64,000 bases of DNA from Candidatus Schekmanbacteria bacterium (GTDB taxonomy: Bacteria; Schekmanbacteria; GWA2-38-11; J061): assembly GCA_016219965.1 (NCBI GenBank), contig JACRJM010000007.1, positions 372,001 through 436,000 of the forward strand, written 5' to 3'. The position numbers were made by a program, and so were the translations under genes. Below, one piece after another: positions 1-8,859 of this stretch. The notes under the pieces were generated by a model that was not told where the DNA came from, made no database searches, and worked only from the letters and a program-made list of their open reading frames with translations. Within the stretch, counting starts at the first letter, position 1, and every line of letters starts with the position of its first letter.

Positions 1-72
1 TCAAATCTTGCAGCAGATGCGTTAAAGTCAGCGCTTGAAGAATATCTTAAAACACATGAAGAAAAAAAATAA
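1..72 (+). CDS. C-terminal end of a NifU/IscU-like iron-sulfur scaffold protein (partial)
   Basis: The first 23 codons of the window are open and end at TAA 70-72. The translated tail contains SNLAADALKSALEEYLK, which resembles the C-terminal helix of IscU/NifU-type Fe-S scaffold proteins, where the last conserved Cys is directly followed by S-x-L-A-x-x-A. The Cys itself would lie just outside the window. It sits 18 bp before a TusA-like gene, which fits a sulfur-handling operon. Identification rests only on this short tail, so it is tentative. Confidence 0.55.
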   Translation, partial: SNLAADALKSALEEYLKTHEEKK

Positions 73-90
73 AATGCCGGAGAGAAAATA

Positions 91-324
91 ATGCAGCCTG
101 ATGAAGTAATAGATGCGGTAGGCCTTTACTGCCCGATGCCGATTCTTTTGACAACACAGAAGATAAAGGAATTGAAGATCGGAGATGTCTTAGAAGTGAT
201 TGCCGATGATGAGGGAATAGTTAAGGATATGCCGACATGGTGCAAATCTACGGGCAACCAGTTTTTAAAGATTGAGAAAAAAGAAGACCAGTTCCACGTC
301 TTTGTAAAGAAGATGAAAGATTAA
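91..324 (+). CDS. TusA/SirA-family sulfur carrier protein
   Basis: A 77-residue protein with the family signature near its N-terminus: a CPMP motif at residues 14-17 (Cys14 would carry the persulfide), preceded by DAVGLY. The length matches TusA-family proteins (about 75-80 residues). A second Cys lies at residue 51. TusA proteins relay sulfur from cysteine desulfurases to tRNA thiolation, molybdenum-cofactor or other sulfur pathways; which one applies here cannot be read from the sequence. It follows a probable Fe-S scaffold gene and precedes a radical SAM gene, so a link to Fe-S or peptide-modifying chemistry is an inference from context. Confidence 0.9.
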   Translation: MQPDEVIDAVGLYCPMPILLTTQKIKELKIGDVLEVIADDEGIVKDMPTWCKSTGNQFLKIEKKEDQFHVFVKKMKD

Positions 325-348
325 AATAATTCAAGTGTAAACCAGAGA

Positions 349-380
349 GCCGCAGCTTTTAGTCTGCGGCATTTTATTTT
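349..380 (+). terminator. hairpin with T-rich tail just upstream of the radical SAM gene
   Basis: The inverted repeat GCCGCAG (349-355) / CTGCGGC (364-370) has an 8-nt loop and is followed by ATTTTATTTT. It looks like an intrinsic terminator after the TusA-like gene, yet it abuts the ATG at 381 and leaves no room for a normal ribosome-binding site. It could be a terminator, an attenuator, or a structure that limits translation of the next gene. Confidence 0.6.
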
Positions 381-1553
381 ATGGGAAATGATAATCTATA
401 TCCTGTTTTTACAGCCGGCGTTTTCCTAAAACACCTTGAAGAACCGTACATCTACAACATATTAAATGACGAGCTTTACGAGATAAACGACGAAGCGCTC
501 GAATTTCTTATTAAATGTGATGGGATAACCCCCCTTTCCTCTCTTTCCTTCGATAATGAGTTCATGGATTACTGCTTAGAGGAAAAGCTTTTAGAGCTAG
601 CTGAAATCAGAATAGATAATCCAAAAAAACCGCCGGTCAGAAAGTCCCCTGTCCCGTCATTGAGATACCTTGAGCTTCAGATAACGGACAGGTGTAACCT
701 TGCCTGCCGCCATTGTTATCTTGGAGAGCCGAAAGGGAAAGAGCTTACGATTCAAAATATAAAGGATGTCTTCACACAGTTTGAAGAATTGCAGGGACTC
801 CGGATGATAGTCTCCGGCGGAGAGCCTATGCTTCACCGCGATTTTGCCATTATCAATGAAGAGATAAAAGGGCGCGCCTTCAGAGCTATACTTCTTACTA
901 ACGGGACTATTATCAATGAAGAGAAAGCCAGGAATCTCAATTTCCAGGAGGTGCAGATAAGTCTCGACGGACTTGAAGAAGCACATGACCATCTAAGGGG
1001 AAAAGGTAACTTTAAGAAAGCAGTTAAGGCTGCGAAAATTCTTATTGAAATGGGAATAGACGTCTCTGCGGCAACGATGATAACAAAGATGAACGCCAAT
1101 GATTTCGAACCTTTGGAAGCTATGCTTAAAGATATGGGGGTAAAAGAGTGGGCTGTCGATGTGCCTGCAGGAACGGGTTTTGCGGCGGGAGGAGGAGGTG
1201 ATATCTTCTTGCCATCCAAAGAAGCTTCATTATATCTAAGATACGGATATGGAGGAGGGCTTTACCAGTCTACAGGGGAATATGCCTGCGGAGCCCACCT
1301 ATGTGCGATAACACCTGACGGCAGCGTATGCAAATGCGGATTCTTCGCAGACAAGCCTGCCGGCAATATCAATGCTGACAGCCTTTCTGATTGCTGGGGC
1401 AGGATAGAGAAACAGAGATTCAGCGAGCTTGAATGCGGAAATTGCGAATATATTGCCGAGTGCCGCGGAGGATGCAGGTTCAGGGCAATGCTTGAGAGTT
1501 CCATGAATGCACCAGACAGTGTGAAATGCTTTGCGTATGGAATAAAAAAATAA
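381..1553 (+). CDS. Radical SAM protein with SPASM domain, likely peptide maturase
   Basis: A 390-residue protein. Residues 1-90 look like a small winged-helix, PqqD/RRE-like region. The radical SAM cluster motif C105-x3-C109-x2-C112 (CNLACRHCY) follows, then the glycine-rich SGGEP motif. The C-terminal part is Cys-rich (CGAHLCAITPDGSVCKCG, then CGNCEYIAECRGGC), typical of SPASM domains that bind extra Fe-S clusters. In this family such an architecture usually modifies ribosomal peptides or, less often, haem or enzyme maturation targets. A 20-codon Cys-rich ORF with a strong ribosome-binding site lies 134 bp downstream and is a plausible substrate. The ATG at 381 has no visible ribosome-binding site because a hairpin ends just before it. 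Family assignment is firm; the substrate is inferred. Confidence 0.9.
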   Translation: MGNDNLYPVFTAGVFLKHLEEPYIYNILNDELYEINDEALEFLIKCDGITPLSSLSFDNEFMDYCLEEKLLELAEIRIDNPKKPPVRKSPVPSLRYLELQITDRCNLACRHCYLGEPKGKELTIQNIKDVFTQFEELQGLRMIVSGGEPMLHRDFAIINEEIKGRAFRAILLTNGTIINEEKARNLNFQEVQISLDGLEEAHDHLRGKGNFKKAVKAAKILIEMGIDVSAATMITKMNANDFEPLEAMLKDMGVKEWAVDVPAGTGFAAGGGGDIFLPSKEASLYLRYGYGGGLYQSTGEYACGAHLCAITPDGSVCKCGFFADKPAGNINADSLSDCWGRIEKQRFSELECGNCEYIAECRGGCRFRAMLESSMNAPDSVKCFAYGIKK

Positions 1554-1686
1554 GTGGGAAAAGAATTTTCCCTTGATTTTTTTATAATGCGGAATAACAA
1601 TAAGGCCATTCGGCTCCATTTTAAAAACTTATTCGAATGCAGCATCCGAAAAGTGCATTTGAATTTATGGGAGGAGGTGATATTAA

Positions 1687-1749
1687 GTGAAGATCAGAAA
1701 GATCGCAAAGTCAGCTTCTATTACCTGCAAATGTAAGTCATCTTGTTAG
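1687..1749 (+). CDS. 20-residue Cys-rich peptide, candidate RiPP precursor
   Basis: A GTG at 1687 follows a near-perfect Shine-Dalgarno (GGAGGAGGTGA, 1670-1680) with 6-nt spacing, and opens a 20-codon frame ending at TAG 1747-1749. The peptide has a basic N-terminal half (KIRKIAK) and a C-terminal CKCKSSC cluster with three Cys. It lies between the radical SAM/SPASM gene and a strong terminator hairpin, so it probably shares the transcript. I recognise no family. The ribosome-binding site, position and Cys-rich tail suggest a modified peptide; the short length means that chance cannot be excluded. Confidence 0.55.
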   Translation: MKIRKIAKSASITCKCKSSC

Positions 1750-1770
1750 TATTAGATTTAATATAAAGAG

Positions 1771-1808
1771 GGGAAACATTGTAAACATATCGATGTTTCC
1801 CTTTTTTT
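1771..1808 (+). terminator. Intrinsic terminator after the mini-ORF (partly bidirectional)
   Basis: The 9-bp stem GGGAAACAT (1771-1779) / ATGTTTCCC (1793-1801) has a 13-nt loop and is followed by seven T residues on the + strand. On the - strand the same stem is followed by a looser T-rich stretch, so it may also serve the convergent holB gene, whose stop codon is at 1807. Confidence 0.85.
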
Positions 1809-3177
1809 ATAATGCCGCTGTCACATCAAGAAGGAAGTTTTCAAGGAGGAGTTCCTGATTTTCGTTTGATTGAAGCCGCTCTAATGCATCGCATCCGTGG
1901 AAAAAAAGTTTATCAAGAGTGCCGACTGACAGCTCCCCAAAAGCTTTACTATGGATTATCTTATCCATGCTGACACAGAATTCCCCGTCAATACCTGACT
2001 TATAAAATATAAGGTCTCTGATTATCCTTAAAAATATCTCCATAAAGTTTCTTATTTTTTGAATCTCATATCCCCGCGATGCATCAAGAATCCCTTGTTC
2101 AAAAAGCGGGAAACATATAAAGTTCGAGAGCTTGCTTTCCCCGCTTAGCAGAGCTTCGATGAAATCCCTGACTGCGGAATAACTCGCGTAATCAAATGAC
2201 AGCGCATTGGCAGGACTTCCGGAAGACAAAATTGCAGCTGAAAATGAGTGCTCTTCCTGCAAAGAGGCTGATGCTGATAAAAACTCTTTAATCTCTCCGC
2301 TCTTTAAAGGAGCAAACCTCACTGTCTCGCATCTCGATCTTATAGTCTGAAGGATAGCTGCCGGCTTCGAAGTGACAAGGATTAAGATCGAATCAGGCGG
2401 AGGCTCTTCAAGTGTTTTAAGAAAACAGTCCGCAGCTTCCTCGGTCATCCTGTGTGCGTTATCAATGATGAAGACCTTTTTCCTGCTCTCTACAGGCTTC
2501 ATATAAATATCGCTTATTATCCCTCTCACACTCTCTCCGATACCGCTCTCTCCGATCTTTAAGCTGTTGGAGTAGAATAAAGCAGAGCTTGAAACAAGAT
2601 AGCGGAAAACAGAGTTTGCTGTCTGATTCCGGCTCAATAATTTCTGCTGGATCGCCGCCATTACCTCGTACTCAATGTAGTAGCCCTGCTTTACCTTGTC
2701 CGAGGAGAATATTTCATCCCTGTTCAGATAAACAGCGTCAAGTGCCCCGCCTCCCTTCCCTTCGGAAAGCCTTAAAGACAGGATATTCTCTTCTTCAAGA
2801 ATTCTGAGAGCATTTAAATATTCTTCTTCTGAATCTTCGCGAGGGATAAGACTTCCGCCAAAAAGAACCTCCATCACTGAACCCCGTCTTAAATAGATGG
2901 GGTCATTGATATCCTTGAATACCTTGATGTCAGGGTGAAAGAAATGTGGAGTTCCAAGTTTAACGCAACTGCTGCACGAGCAGCACGGATCTGCCCCTTT
3001 TCTATCAATGCAGTTTAGCGCCTTTGCAAAAACAATGGCCGCAAGTTTTTTACCTACGCCTTCGGGACCGGCAAAAAGAAAGGCATGAGGAAGCCTGTCT
3101 TTTTTTATCACCCTTTTTAAGAGTTCAAGGGCTCTGTCCTGCCCTATGATGGCGCTAAAATCCATTTCCTTAATCAT
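1807..3177 (-). CDS. holB: DNA polymerase III delta' subunit
   Basis: About 456 residues. The clamp-loader AAA+ fold is shown by the Walker A motif GPEGVGKK, a zinc-binding Cys cluster (CCSCSSC), the LKTLEEPPP motif and the SRC sensor segment. Delta' forms the stator of the clamp loader. I chose ATG 3177 because it overlaps the upstream holA stop as ATGA; an open frame continues upstream inside holA. The protein is about 100 residues longer than usual delta' proteins because of an insertion between the HPDI segment and the VFIIDNAHRM strand, containing an acidic stretch and a glycine-rich GKGGG. Identity is confident; the role of the insertion is unknown. Confidence 0.9.
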   Translation of the reverse strand: MIKEMDFSAIIGQDRALELLKRVIKKDRLPHAFLFAGPEGVGKKLAAIVFAKALNCIDRKGADPCCSCSSCVKLGTPHFFHPDIKVFKDINDPIYLRRGSVMEVLFGGSLIPREDSEEEYLNALRILEEENILSLRLSEGKGGGALDAVYLNRDEIFSSDKVKQGYYIEYEVMAAIQQKLLSRNQTANSVFRYLVSSSALFYSNSLKIGESGIGESVRGIISDIYMKPVESRKKVFIIDNAHRMTEEAADCFLKTLEEPPPDSILILVTSKPAAILQTIRSRCETVRFAPLKSGEIKEFLSASASLQEEHSFSAAILSSGSPANALSFDYASYSAVRDFIEALLSGESKLSNFICFPLFEQGILDASRGYEIQKIRNFMEIFLRIIRDLIFYKSGIDGEFCVSMDKIIHSKAFGELSVGTLDKLFFHGCDALERLQSNENQELLLENFLLDVTAAL

Positions 3178-4280
3178 AATGAGACCAATGACAGGATAAG
3201 TTTCTCCACTATAATACCCTTTGACATACCGAAAGATTTCAATTCCACGTCGCATTCTCTAAGCACCCTGATTGCCTTAGCTGCAGACTGGGGAGAAAAA
3301 TTCAATGCCGCAAGCATGAGGTTAAAAACATAAAATGGATGCCCTGAGATGAGATTCGCCTTCCCTGAGAGATAACTTTCATTGAAGGAACGGATAAGAG
3401 GATGAATGCTTTTCATAAACATATCGTAGTTTATATTCCCTTTGGGTTTTCTGAATTCCATTTTTTCCATGAAATCATAGAACTGCAGAAATGAATGGAA
3501 CCTCCTTGAAATCATATAAACGATTTGCATTTCTTCTTCGCCGCTTCTTACGAGCGCCCTGAAAAGCTCGACAGAGCGTCCTGCCTCTTTTCTACCTATG
3601 GAATCTAAAAGTTCAAAAACCACGGTACTTTTGTTGGAAGTAACTATGCGCTCTACATCAGCTAAGGTTACTCTTACCCCCTTTCCGGAAGAAAGAGTGA
3701 GCATCAGCTTATCTGCCTCTATCCTTGTCTTGTAATAATCAAAATCGCTTTTGATGATAAGCTGCCTTAAGGCATCACTGTTTATTGAAAATCCCTTTTC
3801 TGAAAAATATCCGTTAAGTATCTGGGGAAGTTCGGAATCACTGATCTTGGTTTCCTTTGCAAATTCGAGCAGTTCCCAGCTCTTCTTAATCTGCTTATAA
3901 AAAGTTGTTCTTTTGTCCGGAACATCTTCCGGTATCACTATAAGAAAATTCCCTTCAGGAATTCCCGTTTCAATAGAGCTGGAAAACATTTTGAGATGCC
4001 TCTCCTCAATATTCTTCATGTCCCAGTCAATGAGGGCTAATATCTTGTTCCCCGGGAAAAAAGGGCGTGTCATGATGTTTGAGATTATATCCGGGACAGC
4101 AGGATGATTTTCTCCGTAAGATTCAAGGTTTGTATCAGGGGAGCCATCCTTCAGCAAGGCATCGCAAATAATCTTAAAAGCCTCCTTCTTCAATCCTCTG
4201 TCGTCTCCCCCAATCAATATCAGAGGATTGGCTTTCCCCTCTGATATTTTTTTAATGAGGCTTTCAATGCCGGGTATCAA
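3174..4280 (-). CDS. holA: DNA polymerase III delta subunit
   Basis: A 368-residue protein with the delta-subunit layout: an N-terminal domain with LILIGGDDRGLKKEA, a middle helical domain, and a C-terminal collar domain carrying the typical RRFHSFLQFYDF region. The delta subunit opens the sliding clamp in the clamp loader. The start is TTG at 4280, preceded by GGGAG at suitable spacing; no ATG lies near the conserved N-terminus. The gene overlaps holB by 4 bp, so the two clamp-loader subunits are translationally coupled. This is a common pairing in some lineages, although holA is more often next to lptE or rpsT. Confidence 0.88.
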   Translation of the reverse strand: MIPGIESLIKKISEGKANPLILIGGDDRGLKKEAFKIICDALLKDGSPDTNLESYGENHPAVPDIISNIMTRPFFPGNKILALIDWDMKNIEERHLKMFSSSIETGIPEGNFLIVIPEDVPDKRTTFYKQIKKSWELLEFAKETKISDSELPQILNGYFSEKGFSINSDALRQLIIKSDFDYYKTRIEADKLMLTLSSGKGVRVTLADVERIVTSNKSTVVFELLDSIGRKEAGRSVELFRALVRSGEEEMQIVYMISRRFHSFLQFYDFMEKMEFRKPKGNINYDMFMKSIHPLIRSFNESYLSGKANLISGHPFYVFNLMLAALNFSPQSAAKAIRVLRECDVELKSFGMSKGIIVEKLILSLVSL

Positions 4281-4429
4281 GTTAATTTCTCCCTATCTCT
4301 GCTTTTCATGTATTAGATTTTCAATTAATAACCGAGTTCTTTTAATTTGACAAGAAAGCATAACGGATTGTAGCATATTTTAATCATTAAACTATTGGTA
4401 ACATCAGGCTAACTTATAAGGCTTAAAAT

Positions 4430-6178
4430 ATGCGGATGATACGTGTCGGTGCAGCGCAGATAAATACAACTGTAGGGGACCTTGCCGGGAATACGTCTAA
4501 GATGACGGAAATCATAAAAAAGGCCAAGGACTTATCTATTGATATTCTGACATTCCCCGAGCTTGCAATCACAGGCTACCCTCCCAAAGACCTTCTGCTC
4601 AAGAGAAAGTTCATTCAGGACAATATCCAGATGCTTGATAAAATATGTAATGCCTCAAAAGGGATCATAGTCATTGCCGGATTCGTTAACGAGGAAAATG
4701 ACATTTTCAACTCCGCTGCAGTCATACAGAACGGAAAGATAGTCGGCATCCAGAACAAGATACACCTTCCTAATTACAGTGTCTTTGATGAAAAAAGATA
4801 TTTCAGGAGCGGAAAGGAAAGCCTGCTTTTTAAAGGAAAGAACATGACCTTCGGCGTCAACATCTGTGAAGATATATGGATTCCCGGATACCCGACTGAA
4901 AACCAGGCAAGTTCCGGAGCCGAGCTTATAATCAACATATCGGCTTCCCCTTATCATGTCGGCAAACCTGCGTTCAGGGAGGAAATGCTTAAGACACGAT
5001 GCACTGACAACATTGTCGCCCTTGTGTTCAACAATCTTGTAGGGGGACAGGACGACCTTGTATTTGACGGGCGAAGCATGATCATAAACTGCAAAGGGGA
5101 AATCCTCAGGAGAGGAAAGCTTTTTGAGGAAGACCTTATAATGTCTGACATAAACCTTGATGACATAAAAAGGATGAGGCTCCAGGACCCGAGGGGAAGG
5201 GAAGAACTCATGACTCCCGATGAGCATAAAGTAACGATAGTAAATATTGACGGGAAAATTTCTTCAGCAAAACAGAAGAAGAGAATCAGAGTGAACAGCA
5301 AGGCAGAGAAGGCATCTGGAAACAAGATCAGCCGCGCTGAGGAAATCTACAAAGCACTGGTCCTGGGAGTAAGCGATTATCTCAGAAAAAACGGTTTCAA
5401 ACAGGTAATCCTGGGATTGAGCGGCGGGATAGATTCTTCGCTTGTAGCGACTATTGCCGTTGACGCACTTGGCAAAGAAAATGTCATTGGGATCGCAATG
5501 CCGACTTCCATATCCTCATCACACAGCATTGAAGATGCGCGCCATCTTGCAAAGAACCTCTCCATAAGATTCGAGGTGGTTCCAATACAGTCTGTCTTTG
5601 ATGAATACACAGAGATACTTTCCCCGCTTTTCAAGGGACGCAAATGGGATGTAGCTGAAGAAAACATCCAGGCAAGGATAAGAGGAAACATACTGATGGC
5701 TCTTTCCAATAAATTCGGATACCTGCTGCTCACAACAGGGAACAAGTCTGAGCTGAGCGTCGGCTATGCGACACTTTACGGTGACATGGCAGGTGGCCTT
5801 GCCGTAATATCCGATGTCCCGAAAACATGGGTATATGAACTTGCAAGGTACAGGAACTCAGTTGCAGGAAAATCGCTCATCCCTGAAAGGTGCATCACAA
5901 AACCACCTTCAGCAGAGCTTCGGCCAAATCAGAAAGACACGGATTCTCTTCCCGAGTACGAAATCCTGGATCAGATACTTCATCTTTATATTGAAGAGGA
6001 CAACAGCCTTGAAGAGATAGTACGCCGGGGGATTGATGAAAAAACCGCACGCGATATGATACAGAGGATAGACGGGAATGAATACAAGAGACAGCAGGCC
6101 CCTCCGGGCATAAGGATAACAACAAAGGCTTTCGGTTCTGGAAGAAGGATACCAATCACTAACAAGTACAGAGGTTAA
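4430..6178 (+). CDS. nadE: Glutamine-dependent NAD+ synthetase
   Basis: A 582-residue two-domain enzyme that converts deamido-NAD to NAD using glutamine-derived ammonia. The N-terminal nitrilase-type glutaminase domain shows Glu (FPELAITGYPPKDLL), Lys (QNKIHLPNY) and Cys (NICEDIWIPG) of the catalytic triad. The C-terminal synthetase domain has the ATP-pyrophosphatase P-loop LGLSGGIDSS, then TTGNKSELSVGYATLYGD. Length matches the long bacterial form. The ATG at 4430 is used; a second in-frame ATG lies at 4436. It is divergent from holA and its stop overlaps the stop of the opposite-strand ATPase gene by 4 bp (shared TTAA). Confidence 0.95.
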   Translation: MRMIRVGAAQINTTVGDLAGNTSKMTEIIKKAKDLSIDILTFPELAITGYPPKDLLLKRKFIQDNIQMLDKICNASKGIIVIAGFVNEENDIFNSAAVIQNGKIVGIQNKIHLPNYSVFDEKRYFRSGKESLLFKGKNMTFGVNICEDIWIPGYPTENQASSGAELIINISASPYHVGKPAFREEMLKTRCTDNIVALVFNNLVGGQDDLVFDGRSMIINCKGEILRRGKLFEEDLIMSDINLDDIKRMRLQDPRGREELMTPDEHKVTIVNIDGKISSAKQKKRIRVNSKAEKASGNKISRAEEIYKALVLGVSDYLRKNGFKQVILGLSGGIDSSLVATIAVDALGKENVIGIAMPTSISSSHSIEDARHLAKNLSIRFEVVPIQSVFDEYTEILSPLFKGRKWDVAEENIQARIRGNILMALSNKFGYLLLTTGNKSELSVGYATLYGDMAGGLAVISDVPKTWVYELARYRNSVAGKSLIPERCITKPPSAELRPNQKDTDSLPEYEILDQILHLYIEEDNSLEEIVRRGIDEKTARDMIQRIDGNEYKRQQAPPGIRITTKAFGSGRRIPITNKYRG

Positions 6179-8799
6179 GCTGAAAGGCTTAAAGGTGGCG
6201 TCGTCTGCTTATGGCATATTTTTAAAAACTCATCGAAATCCACACGTTCTGTCATTTTTGAATATGTGATATTAATCTTTTCCTCGACATCCCTGTCCTT
6301 CACGATAACAGGCCTGCGGGCAAATGTTTCAAGGTAAAGATCAACATGCCCTTTGTCGCGTGTTATCACTACTTCAACGTACTTGGCTGAATAGCGTAAT
6401 TTCAAACGCATAATATAGAATACAAGGACTTCGATAAAATCACCCGCCTCTATTGCAGAATCAGGAAGACCGCAAAACCTGCGGTTGTCTATGTAGTTGT
6501 CATAGAGGTCTTTAAATAAATCAAACTCATCTTCAACAGCAGAAGTTTTAATTCTGAGCCTGAAAACTTCCATGCCTGTTCCATCAGGAACTGATGCATA
6601 TGCCGGAGCTGATACGTCTGCCGGAACAGATGTAATAGGCTCTGTCTTATTTTTTCCTGCCTGAGCTTCAGATGAGATTGAAACCGGTTTGCTGATATTT
6701 GCTGCTGGAATATTCTTATTCACTCCGTATGTCTCAACATATTCACTGTTGCAAACTTCGATGAGCTGATCCAGCGTGCGTGCTTTATACTTATCAGACT
6801 CCATCTGGAAAACTACCCTGTTAATTTCTTTAAGGGTCGTAATACCTTTAAGCGATTTGTAAATCCCATCTTCCCTCAGTGAAATGAGTTCCGCCGCCTG
6901 CCTTGCAATATGCCTGATTTCAGATGAAGGCATTCTTTGAAGAATCGCATCTCTAATCGAGTCATTCAAAACAAGAAGTTCATGGATGGCAGTCCTTCCC
7001 TTGAATCCGGTATGATTGCATTTATCGCAACCTTTTCCTTTGTAAAATTTATGATTCTGTGCATCATCGGGTGATATGTGGAAGGAAGCCAGCACTTCAG
7101 GATCCAGATCGGTATCTTCCACCTTGCAGTATCCGCATATTGTTCTTACAAGGCGCTGGGACATAACTGACACTATTGTTGATGAAATAAGAAATGTCTC
7201 AATACCCATATCCATGAGCCTCAGCAGTGCGCTTGTACTGTCATCGGTATGGAAGGACGAGAGGACCTTATGTCCTGTCAGCGCTGCCTGGATAGTTGCC
7301 TCGGCAGCCACTTTATCGCGCACCTCGCCAACCATCAGCACATCCGGGTCCTGCCTCATCATGGATTTTAAGAAATCCATATAGCTCATACCGAGTTTTG
7401 GATCCAGTTTTCCCTGAACAACCCCATCAATCATATACTCAACAGGGTCTTCAACAGTGATGATAGAGTAATTTTTTTTGTTCAGATAGCAGAGAACAGC
7501 ATAAAGACTTGTCGTCTTACCCGAACCTGTAGGCCCTGTTGCAAGAATAACACCTGTAGGAGAATCGACAATCTTCCTGAACCTTGAGAGATTGATAGGC
7601 GAAAGCCCCAGGCTCTCTATATCAATTAATGACGACTGCCTGTGGAGTATCCTGATGACAATGGTTTCGCCATAGACTGAAGCGTAAGTTGAAACCCTGA
7701 GGTCTATCTCTTTACCCATTACGTTTGCATATATCTTCCCATCCTGGTGCCGCCTTTTTTCAGAGATATCAAGCTGGCATACGGCTTTTATTCTTGAAGC
7801 CACGTTGGGAGCAATGCTGGAAGGCAAATCTGTTTTATGTACCATTACACCGTCAATCCTGTATCTTATTCTTAACCTGTTCTGCTGGGGCTCAATGTGA
7901 ATATCGCTTGCACCCTCTTTTACTCCATTGGATATTATATAATTTACGACTGAAACTATTTTATCATCTCCCCTGCTCAAATCCACATTACCTATTGTAA
8001 GCTGGCTCTTGCTTAAAGATGATGATTCACTGCCGTTAAAAGAGCCCAAGTCTTTAAGATGTACTTTCTCATAGACATTCTTTATGGCAAAAAGGATCTC
8101 TTCTTTTGAAGCTATTCCTACTATGACATTATCTTTGATTGTAGACTTAATGCTGATTATTAAATTTTCATCAAGCGGGTCAGCCATCGCAATAGTAACA
8201 TTGTTCTCATCGTTAAAAACAGGGATGAAGTAGTTTGTTTCGAGGAACTTCCTATTAAAACTGTTTAACAGCGATGCCTCTATAAGAAGCGGGTCTGGTT
8301 TTATCCTTGGGATATCGAGCTGATGGCTTAAAGCCATGATAAGGTTTTCTTCGTTTATACATCCCATCTCAACCAGTGTCTCTCCGAGCTTCTTATTAAG
8401 AACCTTCTGCTTTTGAAGTGCCTCCCCAACCTGTTTTTCATTGATGAGACCCATTGAAGTGAAAAGCTCACCTATTCTCATCTCCTTGCCATATTGCTTT
8501 ATGATGTTCTTGAGCTCATGCCTTGTAATAAGACCTTCAGCAATACATATCTCTCCAATGGGGAGATGTTCAGTAGATTCTTTTTGAAGGATAAGAAGCC
8601 TTTGAAGCTCTTCTTCTTTAATTATCTTTTCCTTTACCAGAATCTCGCCAAGTTTTAGCTTTGTCTTTGCAGGAACCATCTGTTTACATGCCTTGCCATA
8701 AAAAAATTGTGAGAACGTTTCTTCGTCACCACGCGCTCTAATATTAACATATCTAACATAACTATCATCTCTGTTAATGAAACAATTATCCAATTCCAT
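6175..8799 (-). CDS. PilB/GspE-family assembly ATPase with an extra C-terminal domain
   Basis: About 874 residues. The N-terminus holds tandem MshEN-type repeats (KLGEILVKEKII, IGEICIAEGLI, IGELFTSMGLI, LGETLVEMGCI). The central secretion ATPase has Walker A (ATGPTGSGKTT), a GEVRD Walker-B/Asp-box region and a tetracysteine zinc motif (CGYC...CDKC). The family powers type IV pilus or type II secretion assembly. A further ~190 residues follow the ATPase, beginning after an Ala/Pro/Ser-rich linker; they resemble no domain I recognise. No pilus genes are nearby. The start is uncertain: ATG 8799 is used, a TTG at 8811 also fits, and neither has ideal spacing to GGGGAG. Confidence 0.85.
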   Translation of the reverse strand: MELDNCFINRDDSYVRYVNIRARGDEETFSQFFYGKACKQMVPAKTKLKLGEILVKEKIIKEEELQRLLILQKESTEHLPIGEICIAEGLITRHELKNIIKQYGKEMRIGELFTSMGLINEKQVGEALQKQKVLNKKLGETLVEMGCINEENLIMALSHQLDIPRIKPDPLLIEASLLNSFNRKFLETNYFIPVFNDENNVTIAMADPLDENLIISIKSTIKDNVIVGIASKEEILFAIKNVYEKVHLKDLGSFNGSESSSLSKSQLTIGNVDLSRGDDKIVSVVNYIISNGVKEGASDIHIEPQQNRLRIRYRIDGVMVHKTDLPSSIAPNVASRIKAVCQLDISEKRRHQDGKIYANVMGKEIDLRVSTYASVYGETIVIRILHRQSSLIDIESLGLSPINLSRFRKIVDSPTGVILATGPTGSGKTTSLYAVLCYLNKKNYSIITVEDPVEYMIDGVVQGKLDPKLGMSYMDFLKSMMRQDPDVLMVGEVRDKVAAEATIQAALTGHKVLSSFHTDDSTSALLRLMDMGIETFLISSTIVSVMSQRLVRTICGYCKVEDTDLDPEVLASFHISPDDAQNHKFYKGKGCDKCNHTGFKGRTAIHELLVLNDSIRDAILQRMPSSEIRHIARQAAELISLREDGIYKSLKGITTLKEINRVVFQMESDKYKARTLDQLIEVCNSEYVETYGVNKNIPAANISKPVSISSEAQAGKNKTEPITSVPADVSAPAYASVPDGTGMEVFRLRIKTSAVEDEFDLFKDLYDNYIDNRRFCGLPDSAIEAGDFIEVLVFYIMRLKLRYSAKYVEVVITRDKGHVDLYLETFARRPVIVKDRDVEEKINITYSKMTERVDFDEFLKICHKQTTPPLSLSA

Positions 8800-8859
8800 A
8801 AGACTTGACAATCTCCCCGCTATTGCCGGAATATGTGCTGATTTTTTAATAGGTTAACA

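Noticed and set aside
1554-1736. A 60-codon + strand frame after the radical SAM gene
   Set aside because: It begins at the GTG next to the radical SAM stop, has no ribosome-binding site, and overlaps the better supported 20-codon peptide in another frame.
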